The translations under genes and the position numbers were made by a program. Below are positions 33,263 through 43,150 of a stretch of DNA of 56,677 nucleotides, one piece after another; the stretch's first letter is position 1; every line of letters begins with the position of its first letter. Origin of the DNA: an uncultured bacterium (GTDB lineage: Bacteria > Planctomycetota > GCA-002687715); NCBI GenBank assembly GCA_902826835.1, contig CADEGH010000032.1, positions 1 to 56,677 of the forward strand. Reading direction: 5' to 3'. Below the pieces are notes generated by a model. That model saw only the letters and a list, made by a program, of their open reading frames with translations, was not told the origin of the DNA and made no database searches.

Positions 33263-33901
33263 ATGGTTGCCCCCCTCCCGGCCCCCGATCCCGAGACCCC
33301 GTTGACGACGATCCACGTCCGGCGGGCGATCGAGGGTCGGTCGGAGAGCTTGGATTGGGTGGTCCAACACTTCTCGCCCTTTCTGCGTGTGCAGGCGCGC
33401 TATCGGCTCGGGAACTTCGTGGCCGACCGGACCTGCATCGACGACATCGTGGCGTCGGCCTGGCTCGCCACGCTGCCGCGAATGCGCGACCTGAGAGAGC
33501 GAGAAGGGCGCTATACCCCTGTACTCCTACGATTCCTGTCAACCACGGTGCGGCAGATCGCTAACGACACCATCCGGGATACCCTCCGTCGGCGCCCGAG
33601 GAACCGTGGCTTCCCGGACGACTCCGAGAGCGGCGATGCGACCCCGGCCAAAGTCCAAGGCGCCCTCTCGCAACTCGAGTCCTGTGAAACGGCGTCTCTG
33701 CTCGGCCGATCGCTGCGCGAACTCGAGCCCGAATTGCAGGAAGTCTTGATCCTCCGCGGAATCGAGGGCTATTCGAACGTCGAACTCGCTGAGCAACTCG
33801 GCGCTCTCCCGAACACCATTTCCCACCGCTACCGCCGCGCGGTGCAAGCACTCAGGGCTTCCTTGCCGGGTTCGCTCTTCGACGAACTCGTCGACGAATA
33901 A
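33263..33901 (+). CDS. ECF-family RNA polymerase sigma factor
   Basis: 212 residues. Region 2-like segment LDWVVQHFSPFLRVQARYRL, DDIVASAWL, LLRFLSTTVRQIANDTIRD; region 4 helix-turn-helix LQEVLILRGIEGYSNVELAEQLGALPNTISHRYRRAVQALR. No anti-sigma gene is adjacent; instead a giant Ser/Thr kinase starts 8 bp after the stop, a sigma-kinase pairing common in planctomycetes. The kinase or its targets may control sigma activity. No Shine-Dalgarno precedes the ATG, so the start could be slightly downstream. Confidence 0.87.
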   Translation: MVAPLPAPDPETPLTTIHVRRAIEGRSESLDWVVQHFSPFLRVQARYRLGNFVADRTCIDDIVASAWLATLPRMRDLREREGRYTPVLLRFLSTTVRQIANDTIRDTLRRRPRNRGFPDDSESGDATPAKVQGALSQLESCETASLLGRSLRELEPELQEVLILRGIEGYSNVELAEQLGALPNTISHRYRRAVQALRASLPGSLFDELVDE

Positions 33902-33909
33902 CGGCCCCC

Positions 33910-36900
33910 ATGGACGCCGATGCCGCCCTCAACGCCTTCCTGCGTCGCATCGCCGAAGATTGTCGAACACCCACGGGGCCTAAGCCCCTGGAGATCTACT
34001 TAGCCCAGTGGCCGGAACACCGCGTCACGATCGAGCAGGCTTACGCGGACGTGGTATCCGACGCGATGGCGCCGGAAGAACCGTCGCCCACCGAATCCGG
34101 AGCTGGCTCGGTCGGCCCGTACCAACTCCTGCGACTGCTCGGCCAGGGCGGTCAGGGCCAGGTGTACCTGGCGAAAGATCCCCGTCTCGGACGCACCGTG
34201 GCGCTCAAGGTCCTGACCGGCCTGGCCCGAGCCTCCCCCCACGCGCTCGAGCGCTTCCGTCGCGAGGCGGTGCTCGCCTCCCGCCTTGAGCACCCCGCGA
34301 TTTGCCGGGTTTACGAGGCCGGAGTGGCCCAGGGAACCGCCTTCATCGCGATGCAGTACGTGGCGGGTCAGACCCTCGATCGGCAGATTGCGCAGAGCCG
34401 CGGCGCTTCTCCGTCGACCCGCCTGCCCTCTACCCACGTCGACCTCACCCGCTCCTCAGCCACCCCCGCGGCCCCAAGTCCACAACCTTCCGTCTCGTCG
34501 ACCGGAACCTCGACGGTCGAAGAGGTGCGCAGCGCGATGGCGACGTTCGTGACGATCGCTCGCGCGCTCCATGTCGCGCACGAAGCCGGAGTCCTTCATC
34601 GGGACATCAAACCGGCCAACATCATGGTCAGCGAAGAGGGGGCCCCGGTCATCCTGGACTTTGGCCTCGCCGCCGCGGAGGAGATCGACGGCCCGACCCT
34701 GACGGCAACCGGGGACCTCTTCGGCACGCCCGCTTACATGTCGCCGGAGCAAATTGGCGCTGGACGAACGACTTTGGATCGACGGACCGATGTCTACTCC
34801 CTCGGGGTGACTCTGTTCGAGGTGGTGACCGGCCGGCGCCCCTTCGAAGCCCCCAGCCGGGAGTTGCTCTACCGCGAGATCCTGACCACCGAGACTCCCG
34901 ATCCGCGGCGATTCAACCCGCGGCTGCCTCGCGATCTGTCCGTGGTCATCGCGATGGCGACCGAGAAAACCCCTGATCGTCGTTACGTCACCGCCGCGGC
35001 GTTGGCCGACGACTTGGAGCGGGTGCTCAATTTCGAGCCGATCGCGGCACGGCCGGTCGGGCCGATGGAGCGGATTTGGCGGTGGTCGCAACGCCATCCC
35101 GGCGTCGCGGTCCTGACGGGTTTGCTCGCGCTGCTCTTTGCGATCGCGACGCCGACCCTGTGGGTCCTGTATCGCGCCGCCGAGAGCGAGAAGACTCGCG
35201 CCGAATCCCAGACGAGCGCGGCCGAGTCGGCGCGCAGCGAAGCGGATCGGCTACAGCAGCGCTCGGAAGCGGAAGTCGTGAGTCTGCTGACAAAACGAGC
35301 GACGGCATTGTTGGATTCCGGTGATTGGGCCCAGGGTCTCGCCGTCGAAGCCGCCGCCTGGAGACGCCGACAAGAGTTGGCGGGCCGAGACGCGGCGAAG
35401 CTTGAGGAGGCCGACCGACTCCACGGCACCCGGGCGCAGAGTGTCCTCGATCGTGCTGCTCGGATCGGGTGGCGCCGCCAGGTTCCCGCCGGCGTGGTCC
35501 GGCTTTGGGTTCCTCCCGCTGGCGACCAAGTGGCCATATTGGGCGACCAGCACCTCGCGACCTTCGACCTCGAGTCGGGAACCGCTCTTCCCGCCATTTT
35601 CCCGAAATCGCGGTGGGGACTCTCCGTGCGAGAAGACTTGTCGAGTGCGGCCCGATTCCTCGACGACCGCGTCGAAGTCTGGCCCGCGGGTGCATCCGCC
35701 GCGGCCGTGCGCAGCGAAAAGAGTGACCGCAGTTTCCGCCGTCTCATTCTCAGTCCCGACGGGGGATGGGTGGCCGCCGCTCCGCATGTGGTCGCCGCCG
35801 AAGATCGTTCCGCCTTCCGTCTGTACGACGCGGGGACTGGCGAGTTGAAGCTTCGCGATCGCGCGCTCGGGGCCGACCGTCGAGGCATCAGCTTCTTGGC
35901 ATTCTCCCCTGATTCTTCGCGGCTCGCGGCCGCCTCGGTGTCGGGGATTTTGGAGATCTGGATCCCTCGCGAGGGCCGAGCGGTGGGTCCTCGACTCACG
36001 GAGAGCAGTGCGTTTCGGGACGGGGTCTTTTCGGCCGATTCGTCGCGATTCCTAGTCGGCACGGACGAGGGGCTCGTGTTGCTCATCGACAGTGCGACCA
36101 ATGCCGTGCTCACCCGAGGGGCGCACCATGGAGCGGCGATCCGAGCTCTGGCATTGGCGCCCGACGGGCGGCGTTGGCTCTCCGGAGCCGCCGACGGCAC
36201 CGTCGTGATGGGGGATTCAGCCAGCGGCAAGCCGGTCATCCCACGCATTGACCACGCCGGTCCCGTCGACCATGTGCAGTTTTCGCCGGATGGACTGAGG
36301 TTCTTGACGGGGTCTTCGAGCGGGGAAATCACGATCCGCAGCGTCGTCGATGGCGAGATTCAGGGGCCGATTCTCCACCATGGCGGATCCCTCGCGGCGG
36401 TGAGTTTCGACCGGCTCGGCCGCCGCATCGTCGCGGCTACGGCGGCGGGGATGGTGACGATGTGGGATCTGGCACCCGCCGTCGACTCCATCACCATCGA
36501 CACCGGTCCCGCGAGTTTGAATGACGTCGCCTTTTTGCCGGTGACAGGGCGGATCGCTACGGCCTCCCAAGACGGGCGGGTGCGGATCTTTGATCCGGCA
36601 ACCGGGGAAACCGCCGGTCCGACGTTTTGGCATCTCGCCTCCGTCTCCACGATTTCCACGGATCCGAGCGAGTCCACGTTGGTCACGGTGAGCGATCGCG
36701 AGCATCGCAGCTTCCGGATCGAGACTGGATCCGCCGAGGGTCGGCCGTTCGGACGAACGCTCGGCGGAGAAACCGGGGTGGAGCGGGCGCAGCATTTGTC
36801 CGATCACCGAACAGCGCTCCTGTTCGAAGGTCACATCAATGTCTTCGACCCTCGCCGCCTGCAAATCACGCATCAGGCATTCCACGTCCGCAGGGACCTG

Positions 36901-39129
36901 GTGGCATTCTCGGCGGACGGGCGCTTCGGGGCGTTTTCGGCGACCGGGGAAGAAAACGAGTTCGTCTTCATCCATGACTTCGACGTCGGGAGCGAGATCC
37001 TGAAGGTTCGGTCGGGCAGCGGAGTGCGGGCCTTGGCGTTCTCGAACGATGGCCAGAATCTCGCGACTCTCGGAGGCCGGGGTTTGGTGATCTTTGATGT
37101 GGCCTCCGGCCGAGAAATGGTCGCGCCGGCAGCGCCTGGAGTCAGTTTGGCGTGGTCGCTGGATGGTGAGCGCCTTGCCCTCGCGACCGAGGAGGGAAGC
37201 GTCCGGCTCTACGAAAGTGGCAGTGGGAAGGCCTTGGACGCCGTTTTCGAGCTCCGGGGCGCTCCTCTTCTCGTCTCGTTCGGGGCGGATCGCCACTCGA
37301 TCGTGGGAGTGACTCGAGACGGGGCGATTCAGTTCTTCGACGCCAACTCGGGGGAGTCGCTCGGGCTCCGTCGGCACCATGGCGCTTCCGTGCGCAAGGC
37401 CGCAGTGAACGAACGGCGCACTCTCCTGGCGGTCGCGGGGGCCGACGGCATCGCCCGGGTCGTCCCCTTCCCGCGAGGCACCGAACTTTCGGTCGATCAA
37501 GTGGCGCAGGCCGCGCGATGGTTGTCGGCGCAGGCGACCGATCGCGACGGGACCTCGGTTCCGGATCATCTGGACATCAGTGAGGGCGAGAGAGAAAAAC
37601 TCGCCCGCGTCTTGGCGCCGCTCACGCAGCCAGCGGTCGCATCGACGCATCGGCAGTGGGCGCGGAGTTCGGCTCGAGCCGACCGCCCGGCCGGCCACCT
37701 TGCCCACGCGGAAGCGGCCTACCTCTGCATGCCCGAATCAGTGACCGCCCGCTTGGAATTCGCGACGGCACTGGTTGCGAATGCGCGGGCTTCCGAGGCT
37801 CTGAAGGTCTTGGAGACGGTGCCAGGCGTCGAGGCGGCGGGCCTTTTGCTCCGCGCTCTCGTAGAGCAACGAGATTGGGAGCGAGCGCGGGACCGGTTGT
37901 CGCACGCGGGCTTTCGGCCCGAAGTCGAAGGCCTCGCGTTGGGTGCTCTCTTCCTATCCGAAGGTCGGACAGAGGAGGCTTGCCAGTCGGCGCGACAGTC
38001 GCTGCGTGCCTATTGTCGGCAGACCACCGTCCAAGCGATGGTGGATCTCGAGCGTGACCCGGCGAGAGTCGCTCCAATCCGAGCGGAGTTTCGGATCCTG
38101 GGATTCCTCTTTGAGAACAAGGCATCGAGTGAAGAGTCGAGCCCGGAGCAGAGGTTACTGCGCGGCCTCTTGGCCACGATTAGCAGCGAGGGCGAGACGG
38201 CAGAGTCGCAATTGGCCCCGCTGGCCCGTCAATTTCCATGCGAGGTGGCCTTGGCGCGGGGTCTCATGGCGGCACGCGACGTCCGGAGGGAAACCGCGGT
38301 TTCCAATCTGGAGCTTGCTCTGGCGGCGGATCCTGCCTTGGGAGAAGCATGGTGGCTCCTCGCGGTGATGCAACAACGCCTGGGCCAAGATCGAGATTCC
38401 ATTGAGTCGCTCGAAACCGCGCTCGAACTCGGCTGCGAAGAGGCGGGTGTGTGGGCTTTGCGGGCCTTCTATCACGCCCGAATGAGCGAAGGCGACTTGG
38501 CGGTGAAGCGACACGAGCTGGCGAAGTCCCGTGATCACGATTTGGCCAATCAACTGGGCATTCCCACCCTCGATCCCCTGATCCGTCGCGAGCAGTGGCC
38601 CGCCGCCAAGCATCTCGTGGCGTCGCTTCGGGACGAGCGGCCGCTGTTCTTGTCGGTGGTGCAGCGCTATCTCGGGGTTGCCCTGAAGACCGGTGATTCT
38701 GTGGAGGCCCGCCAGGCGGCCAGCGCGTTTCTCGGCCAAGGGCCCCTCCTCTTCGGTCAACCGCTCTTGGACGGAGCGCTGCTGGCGTTTCTCTTCGAGC
38801 CGCCTCTCCCTGAGGCCGAGCCTTGGGTGGATCGGGTGCGGCGGAACTCGAGCGCTTCGAGTCGCCAGGCGTTTCCCGTCGACGCGGCGTGGGAATGGGC
38901 CTATGGCGACCGCGCCGCCGGGCTGGCCGCCCTGGAAGCAGCGGCATCGGCGACGCCCACCGCTTGGAACCTCCTGCTGCTGGCGCGGGCGCAAATCCAA
39001 TCCGGACAAACGGAGTCCGCGGCTCGCTCCGTGGCGAAGGCGAAGTCTCTGCGGAATCGGGCCCAGGAGCCTGGCTCGACGAGCCTGCTCTTGGATGCGC
39101 TCGAGGTGATTGTGCGTCCAACTCGCTAA
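33910..39129 (+). CDS. Giant membrane Ser/Thr protein kinase with beta-propeller and TPR-like region
   Basis: 1,739 residues. Kinase domain about 68-375: G-loop LGQGGQGQVYLA, VALKVL lysine, HRDIKPANIM near residue 230, DFGLA, GTPAYMSPEQ, all catalytic residues present. One transmembrane segment near 398-420 (VAVLTGLLALLFAIATPTLW), then an Ala/Glu-rich coiled coil (ESEKTRAESQTSAAESARSE). Residues about 500-1230 carry WD40-like repeats (LAFSPDSSRLAAAS, VQFSPDGLRFLTGS, LAFSNDGQNLATLG). The remainder is helical and TPR-like (LLRALVEQRDWERARDRL, WWLLAVMQQRLGQDRDSIES). Probably a sensor kinase acting with the ECF sigma factor encoded 8 bp upstream. The kinase call is certain, the signal unknown. 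Confidence 0.93.
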   Translation: MDADAALNAFLRRIAEDCRTPTGPKPLEIYLAQWPEHRVTIEQAYADVVSDAMAPEEPSPTESGAGSVGPYQLLRLLGQGGQGQVYLAKDPRLGRTVALKVLTGLARASPHALERFRREAVLASRLEHPAICRVYEAGVAQGTAFIAMQYVAGQTLDRQIAQSRGASPSTRLPSTHVDLTRSSATPAAPSPQPSVSSTGTSTVEEVRSAMATFVTIARALHVAHEAGVLHRDIKPANIMVSEEGAPVILDFGLAAAEEIDGPTLTATGDLFGTPAYMSPEQIGAGRTTLDRRTDVYSLGVTLFEVVTGRRPFEAPSRELLYREILTTETPDPRRFNPRLPRDLSVVIAMATEKTPDRRYVTAAALADDLERVLNFEPIAARPVGPMERIWRWSQRHPGVAVLTGLLALLFAIATPTLWVLYRAAESEKTRAESQTSAAESARSEADRLQQRSEAEVVSLLTKRATALLDSGDWAQGLAVEAAAWRRRQELAGRDAAKLEEADRLHGTRAQSVLDRAARIGWRRQVPAGVVRLWVPPAGDQVAILGDQHLATFDLESGTALPAIFPKSRWGLSVREDLSSAARFLDDRVEVWPAGASAAAVRSEKSDRSFRRLILSPDGGWVAAAPHVVAAEDRSAFRLYDAGTGELKLRDRALGADRRGISFLAFSPDSSRLAAASVSGILEIWIPREGRAVGPRLTESSAFRDGVFSADSSRFLVGTDEGLVLLIDSATNAVLTRGAHHGAAIRALALAPDGRRWLSGAADGTVVMGDSASGKPVIPRIDHAGPVDHVQFSPDGLRFLTGSSSGEITIRSVVDGEIQGPILHHGGSLAAVSFDRLGRRIVAATAAGMVTMWDLAPAVDSITIDTGPASLNDVAFLPVTGRIATASQDGRVRIFDPATGETAGPTFWHLASVSTISTDPSESTLVTVSDREHRSFRIETGSAEGRPFGRTLGGETGVERAQHLSDHRTALLFEGHINVFDPRRLQITHQAFHVRRDLVAFSADGRFGAFSATGEENEFVFIHDFDVGSEILKVRSGSGVRALAFSNDGQNLATLGGRGLVIFDVASGREMVAPAAPGVSLAWSLDGERLALATEEGSVRLYESGSGKALDAVFELRGAPLLVSFGADRHSIVGVTRDGAIQFFDANSGESLGLRRHHGASVRKAAVNERRTLLAVAGADGIARVVPFPRGTELSVDQVAQAARWLSAQATDRDGTSVPDHLDISEGEREKLARVLAPLTQPAVASTHRQWARSSARADRPAGHLAHAEAAYLCMPESVTARLEFATALVANARASEALKVLETVPGVEAAGLLLRALVEQRDWERARDRLSHAGFRPEVEGLALGALFLSEGRTEEACQSARQSLRAYCRQTTVQAMVDLERDPARVAPIRAEFRILGFLFENKASSEESSPEQRLLRGLLATISSEGETAESQLAPLARQFPCEVALARGLMAARDVRRETAVSNLELALAADPALGEAWWLLAVMQQRLGQDRDSIESLETALELGCEEAGVWALRAFYHARMSEGDLAVKRHELAKSRDHDLANQLGIPTLDPLIRREQWPAAKHLVASLRDERPLFLSVVQRYLGVALKTGDSVEARQAASAFLGQGPLLFGQPLLDGALLAFLFEPPLPEAEPWVDRVRRNSSASSRQAFPVDAAWEWAYGDRAAGLAALEAAASATPTAWNLLLLARAQIQSGQTESAARSVAKAKSLRNRAQEPGSTSLLLDALEVIVRPTR

Positions 39130-39230
39130 AGGGCCGGGGAGAATCCGTCCTTCTTGAGGCGAGATCGGGCCTTCAAACGGCCGTCGGCGTGGCATCCGCC
39201 CGAGATCTCGCTTCGGATATGGTCTCGGCA

Positions 39231-40346
39231 ATGCAACTCGCCGACCTCGCTACCCCGAGCCTCATTCTCGACCTCCAGCGAATGGAGACGAACGTGTCCC
39301 GACTCCGATCGCACCTCGATTCACTCGGTGTGGGGCTGAGAGCTCATGTGAAGACGTGCAAATCGATCGAGGTCGCACGCACGATGATGGCGAGTCCCCG
39401 GGGCCCGATCACGGTCTCGACCTTGCGGGAAGCGGAGGAGTTTTTCGCGCAGGGAGTGACCGACATTCTGTATGCGGTGGGGATCGCACCCGGCAAATTG
39501 GGCGCCGTGCAATCCCTGAGGGCTCGAGGCTGCGATCTCATGGTGGTGGTCGATCATCCGGAGGCGGCCCGCGCTGTCGCGCAATGCCGAGCCGGCATTC
39601 CGGTTCTCATCGAAATCGACTGCGACGGGCAGCGCGCCGGAATCAAGCCGCACGACTCGGCGCTGCTTCGGATCGCCGAAACTCTCGCCCATGGTGCGGA
39701 CTTGCGAGGGGTCATGACCCATGCCGGTGGCTCCTATCTGTGCCGAAATCCGAACGAGATGCGGTCCATGGCGGAGCAGGAGCGACGGGCGGTCACCGAC
39801 GCCGCCGCTTCCCTGCGGGCCGCCGGGTTCCCGACTCCTATTGTCAGCGTAGGCTCGACGCCCACCGCGCACTTTGCGACCCAACTCGGAGGGGTCACCG
39901 AAGTACGCGCCGGGGTCTTTGTCTTCATGGACCTCGTGATGGTGGGACTCGGCGTCTGCGGACTCGAGGATGTCGCAATCTCGGTCTTGACCACGGTGAT
40001 CGGCCATCGTCAGGACCGGGGCTGGATTCTCACCGACGGGGGTTGGATGGCCCTCTCGCGCGATCGGGGCACGGCGCATCACGAGATCGACCAGGGTCTC
40101 GGCCTCGTCTGCGATGAATCAGGCCGGCCTCTTCCAAACCTCATCGTGAGCGATGCCAATCAAGAACACGGCATCCTCCTGCACCGCGACGGCACGCCAA
40201 TCGACTACGGCGCGTTCCCGATCGGAACCCGCCTGCGCGTTCTTCCCAACCACGCTTGCGCAACCGCGGCGCAGCACGGTCGGTATCACTGTGTGCGCAA
40301 CTCGGCCTCGGTCGTCGGCACCTGGCCGCGCTTCGGCGGCTGGTAG
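39231..40346 (+). CDS. PLP-dependent D-serine dehydratase / D-threonine aldolase-like enzyme
   Basis: 371 residues. ATG 39231 (MQLADLATPSLILDL) matches the usual family start; ATG 39219 is possible. Fold type III alanine-racemase-like barrel: PLP lysine in RAHVKTCKS near residue 43, THAGGSY, SVGSTPT for phosphate binding, and C-terminal NHACAT, the His/Cys zinc pair of eukaryotic-type D-serine dehydratase (DSD1) and D-threonine aldolase. It would cleave or deaminate a D-hydroxy amino acid. Stands alone behind the kinase gene. Confidence 0.87.
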   Translation: MQLADLATPSLILDLQRMETNVSRLRSHLDSLGVGLRAHVKTCKSIEVARTMMASPRGPITVSTLREAEEFFAQGVTDILYAVGIAPGKLGAVQSLRARGCDLMVVVDHPEAARAVAQCRAGIPVLIEIDCDGQRAGIKPHDSALLRIAETLAHGADLRGVMTHAGGSYLCRNPNEMRSMAEQERRAVTDAAASLRAAGFPTPIVSVGSTPTAHFATQLGGVTEVRAGVFVFMDLVMVGLGVCGLEDVAISVLTTVIGHRQDRGWILTDGGWMALSRDRGTAHHEIDQGLGLVCDESGRPLPNLIVSDANQEHGILLHRDGTPIDYGAFPIGTRLRVLPNHACATAAQHGRYHCVRNSASVVGTWPRFGGW

Positions 40347-40554
40347 GGCAGGGCTCCGCACTAACGCGCGGCGCGAGCGGGAAAGCCCCCGCAATCCAGA
40401 TGAGTCCGCGGAGCGGAGGCCGGCGGCGGACCCGCTGCGATGCCGAAGCCTTAAGCGATGCTGCTGCAAGACTTTACGGCACGCTGGAGCTGGCGAGAAG
40501 GAGGGTTTGTCAAAAATGCCGGGAGCGGACGTTTTATCTGGATAAACTGCCCTC

Positions 40555-41697
40555 ATGGGGGAAATCCGCAAACGCCACCTGAAAATGAACTTGCCCGCGG
40601 GGCAGTCGGCGTTCCTTTGGGGCCCACGGCGAGTGGGCAAGTCGCACTGGCTGCGGGAAGCCTTCGGCTCCTCCGACGTGCAGTTCATCGATCTACTGAA
40701 GACCGACCTGTTTGCCGAACTGGTCGCGCGGCCCTCGCTCCTCCGCGAGCGATTCGATGGTCGGACGGTCATCATCGACGAGGTCCAGAAGGTCCCGGCG
40801 CTCTTGGATGAAGTTCACGGCCTGATCGAAACTCGCGGTGCCCAGTTCGTGCTCACCGGATCGAGTGCTCGCAAACTCCGCCGCAGCCACGCCAACCTCT
40901 TGGCGGGGAGAGCTTGGCGATTCGAACTCGGGCCTCTGTCCTACGGCGAGGTGAGTGGATTCGATCTCAACCAGGCTTTGCAATCCGGGCTACTTCCTCC
41001 CCACTTTCTGTCCACCGACCCCAAGCAAGACTTGCGCGCTTATATCGGCGACTATCTCAAAGAGGAAATCGCCGGAGAGGCGGCCACCCGAAACCTTCCG
41101 GCCTTCGCCGAGTTCTTGCGCGTGGCCGCGCTCACCAATTCCGAGCTCCTCAATTACACCAATGTGGCTCGGGAAACGGGCATTTCGGCGAAAGTCGTGC
41201 GTGGGTACTTCGAGATTCTCGAGGACACGCTGCTAGGCGCCCGGCTCCCTCCGTGGTCACGTGCGAAAAACCGCCGGATGATCCTCACCGAGAAATTCTA
41301 CTTCTTCGATGTCGGAGTAGCGAACCACTTGGCGCGCCGCACCCCGGTCCCCGGGACTCCCGATTACGGCAAGAGCTTCGAACACTTCATTCTCATGGAA
41401 CTCATGAACTACCGGCGCTACCGCGCTCCCGATTTGCCGCTTGCGTTCTGGCGGACTTCCACGGGGCGAGAGGTGGACTTCCTGGTCGGCGATCTCGACC
41501 TCGCGGTCGAGTGCAAGTCCGCGGCTCGTGTTCACGACGGGGACTTGGTCGGACTTCGCGCCCTTGCTGAGGAGCAAGGGTTCAGACACCGCATCGTCGT
41601 CAGTCTCGAATCAGAGCCCCGCCGATTGGACGATGGAATCGAGGTGTTGCCCTGGGACATCTTCCTGGACCGGCTCTGGGCCGGGGAGTTTGTGTGA
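40555..41697 (+). CDS. AAA+ ATPase with DUF4143-type nuclease-like C-terminus (second copy)
   Basis: 380 residues, ATG 40555 (MGEIRKRHLKMNLP). Walker A WGPRRVGKSH near residue 22, Walker B VIIDEVQKVP, sensor FVLTGSSARKL, winged-helix region NYTNVARETGISAKVVRGYFEI, and C-terminal REVDFLVGDLDLAVECKS with the PD-(D/E)XK-like D...E.K pattern. Distinct from the copy at 27648 in sequence but the same family. A possible promoter (TTGTCA 40507, TTTTAT 40532, 19-bp spacing) precedes it. Monocistronic, convergent with the next gene. Confidence 0.88.
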   Translation: MGEIRKRHLKMNLPAGQSAFLWGPRRVGKSHWLREAFGSSDVQFIDLLKTDLFAELVARPSLLRERFDGRTVIIDEVQKVPALLDEVHGLIETRGAQFVLTGSSARKLRRSHANLLAGRAWRFELGPLSYGEVSGFDLNQALQSGLLPPHFLSTDPKQDLRAYIGDYLKEEIAGEAATRNLPAFAEFLRVAALTNSELLNYTNVARETGISAKVVRGYFEILEDTLLGARLPPWSRAKNRRMILTEKFYFFDVGVANHLARRTPVPGTPDYGKSFEHFILMELMNYRRYRAPDLPLAFWRTSTGREVDFLVGDLDLAVECKSAARVHDGDLVGLRALAEEQGFRHRIVVSLESEPRRLDDGIEVLPWDIFLDRLWAGEFV

Positions 41698-41736
41698 ACC
41701 ATGGTCGCGCAGTGCCACGGATCCGCGAGGAAGGCC

Positions 41737-43047
41737 TCACTTTCCGCCCTGCGAGCGCCAGTGGGACTCGAGTTGGTGGATGATGCGTTCCTTGGTGCCG
41801 GGAGGATAGGCGGAGAGGGGCTGGACTGTGCGCACGGCGAAGGGCGCGCAGCCGATCGGAATGGAATCGGCGTCGCGAAGGAACTGCTCGCGTAGCTCGC
41901 CGGCCAACGGGGAGAATTCGCCCCTTGGATAGAGCTCCGAGTCCCCTCGATACGTGATGCCGTCCGGAGCATGGATGGCGTGCTTCAACATTTCCTCCTT
42001 CGGAACCACGCGCCAAGGCACCATCACGAGGACAGCTTCGTCAAGGCCAGCCAAATGGACGGCGTGCTTCGCGAACCACAGCATCTCCGGTGGCCCGCTG
42101 CCATCGTAGGAGTTCTGGAACATCATGACCCCCGTGTTCGCGGAAAAGGGCACGGCTTTCGCCCGCGGGCGTCCGTCCATGAACTCGCGATAGTCGGTGG
42201 TGTGGCCGAGCAGGGCGTCGACGGCGACCACCGCATCGGATTTCGTGAACACCCAGCAGAATTGACGCAGATCGATGTCCTCCCCGCAACCGTAGAGGGC
42301 GGCTTCCCTGACCTCGCCTGCATGCTCCTGGTTGGCGACGCTCAGCGCCTTGGAGAGAGCGAGGACGTTTTTCGGCAGCGACCACTTCGAGGCACTGACT
42401 GGTTGATCCTCCGGGAAGAGGTTGATTTCCCCGAAGTTGCCGATCAGTCCGAGGCAACCTTCCTGCTTCGCGGGTGACAGAAAGCGCAGGGTTCCGTTCC
42501 CACCCGAAACCGTGAGGTCGACCGTGCCATCGGGATTGGGCACGACTTTCACCTCGACGAGGATCGCGTCCGGTTTCCATTTCTTGCGGGCCTCCTCAAT
42601 TCCCTTCTTGAGGATCGGTTCGAGCGGGGCGGCTTTGAGTGCTTCGGCCGAAGTGGACGAATCGCCTTGTTTCGATTCGTTGGAGACCTTCGACCAATAG
42701 CCTTTGCCCTTGGGACTGATTGAATGAATCTGAGGGCCGAGTGGCTCGTAGGTTCCCTCTTCGATCACGGTGCCATCCTTGGCCACGAGGCGGAACTTGC
42801 CGCGATCGGCCTCGAAGCGCCCGCTCGTCGGTGCAGCGCCCCCGTGCATGTCCGTAGAGAGGAAGCTCCCAGAGGGGCTGATATCGACGTTGAGCATCTG
42901 AGTCGCGCCGCCGTGAGTGGCGTTGTAGATCACCATCCAGGTGCCCACGAAGCTTTGGTCGATGAGCTTCGCGTCCTGGGCCGACGCGAGCCCAATCACC
43001 ATCCATGCCACGCACAAAAACCGGGCGAACCGAATCGGGGGATTCAT
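41737..43047 (-). CDS. Exported protein of unknown function
   Basis: 436 residues. ATG 43047 is preferred over ATG 43050 because GGAGG lies 6 nt from it. Signal peptide MNPPIRFARFLCVAWMVIGL, likely cut after ASAQ. The first ~100 mature residues (SFVGTWMVIYNATHGG, GTYEPLGPQI) look like a small lipocalin-like or beta domain. The rest contains CLGLIGNFGEINLFPE, LYGCGEDIDLRQFCWVF and WFAKHAVHLAGLDEAVLVMV; I recognise no family. Divergent from the CBS protein, 103 bp apart. Confidence 0.7.
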   Translation of the reverse strand: MNPPIRFARFLCVAWMVIGLASAQDAKLIDQSFVGTWMVIYNATHGGATQMLNVDISPSGSFLSTDMHGGAAPTSGRFEADRGKFRLVAKDGTVIEEGTYEPLGPQIHSISPKGKGYWSKVSNESKQGDSSTSAEALKAAPLEPILKKGIEEARKKWKPDAILVEVKVVPNPDGTVDLTVSGGNGTLRFLSPAKQEGCLGLIGNFGEINLFPEDQPVSASKWSLPKNVLALSKALSVANQEHAGEVREAALYGCGEDIDLRQFCWVFTKSDAVVAVDALLGHTTDYREFMDGRPRAKAVPFSANTGVMMFQNSYDGSGPPEMLWFAKHAVHLAGLDEAVLVMVPWRVVPKEEMLKHAIHAPDGITYRGDSELYPRGEFSPLAGELREQFLRDADSIPIGCAPFAVRTVQPLSAYPPGTKERIIHQLESHWRSQGGK

Positions 43048-43150
43048 CATCCACCTCCAGGCTTCCATCATAGTCGAGGCTTGGTCACTTGTGTGGCGGC
43101 ACGAAAGTTGCCAGAGGAGGGGCGGCGGATGCCCCGCCGGGAGCTCCTCG

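Noticed and set aside
31638..33305. Open frame of 555 codons on the plus strand
   Set aside because: Antisense to the P-domain gene, whose signal peptide and domains make the minus strand the coding one.
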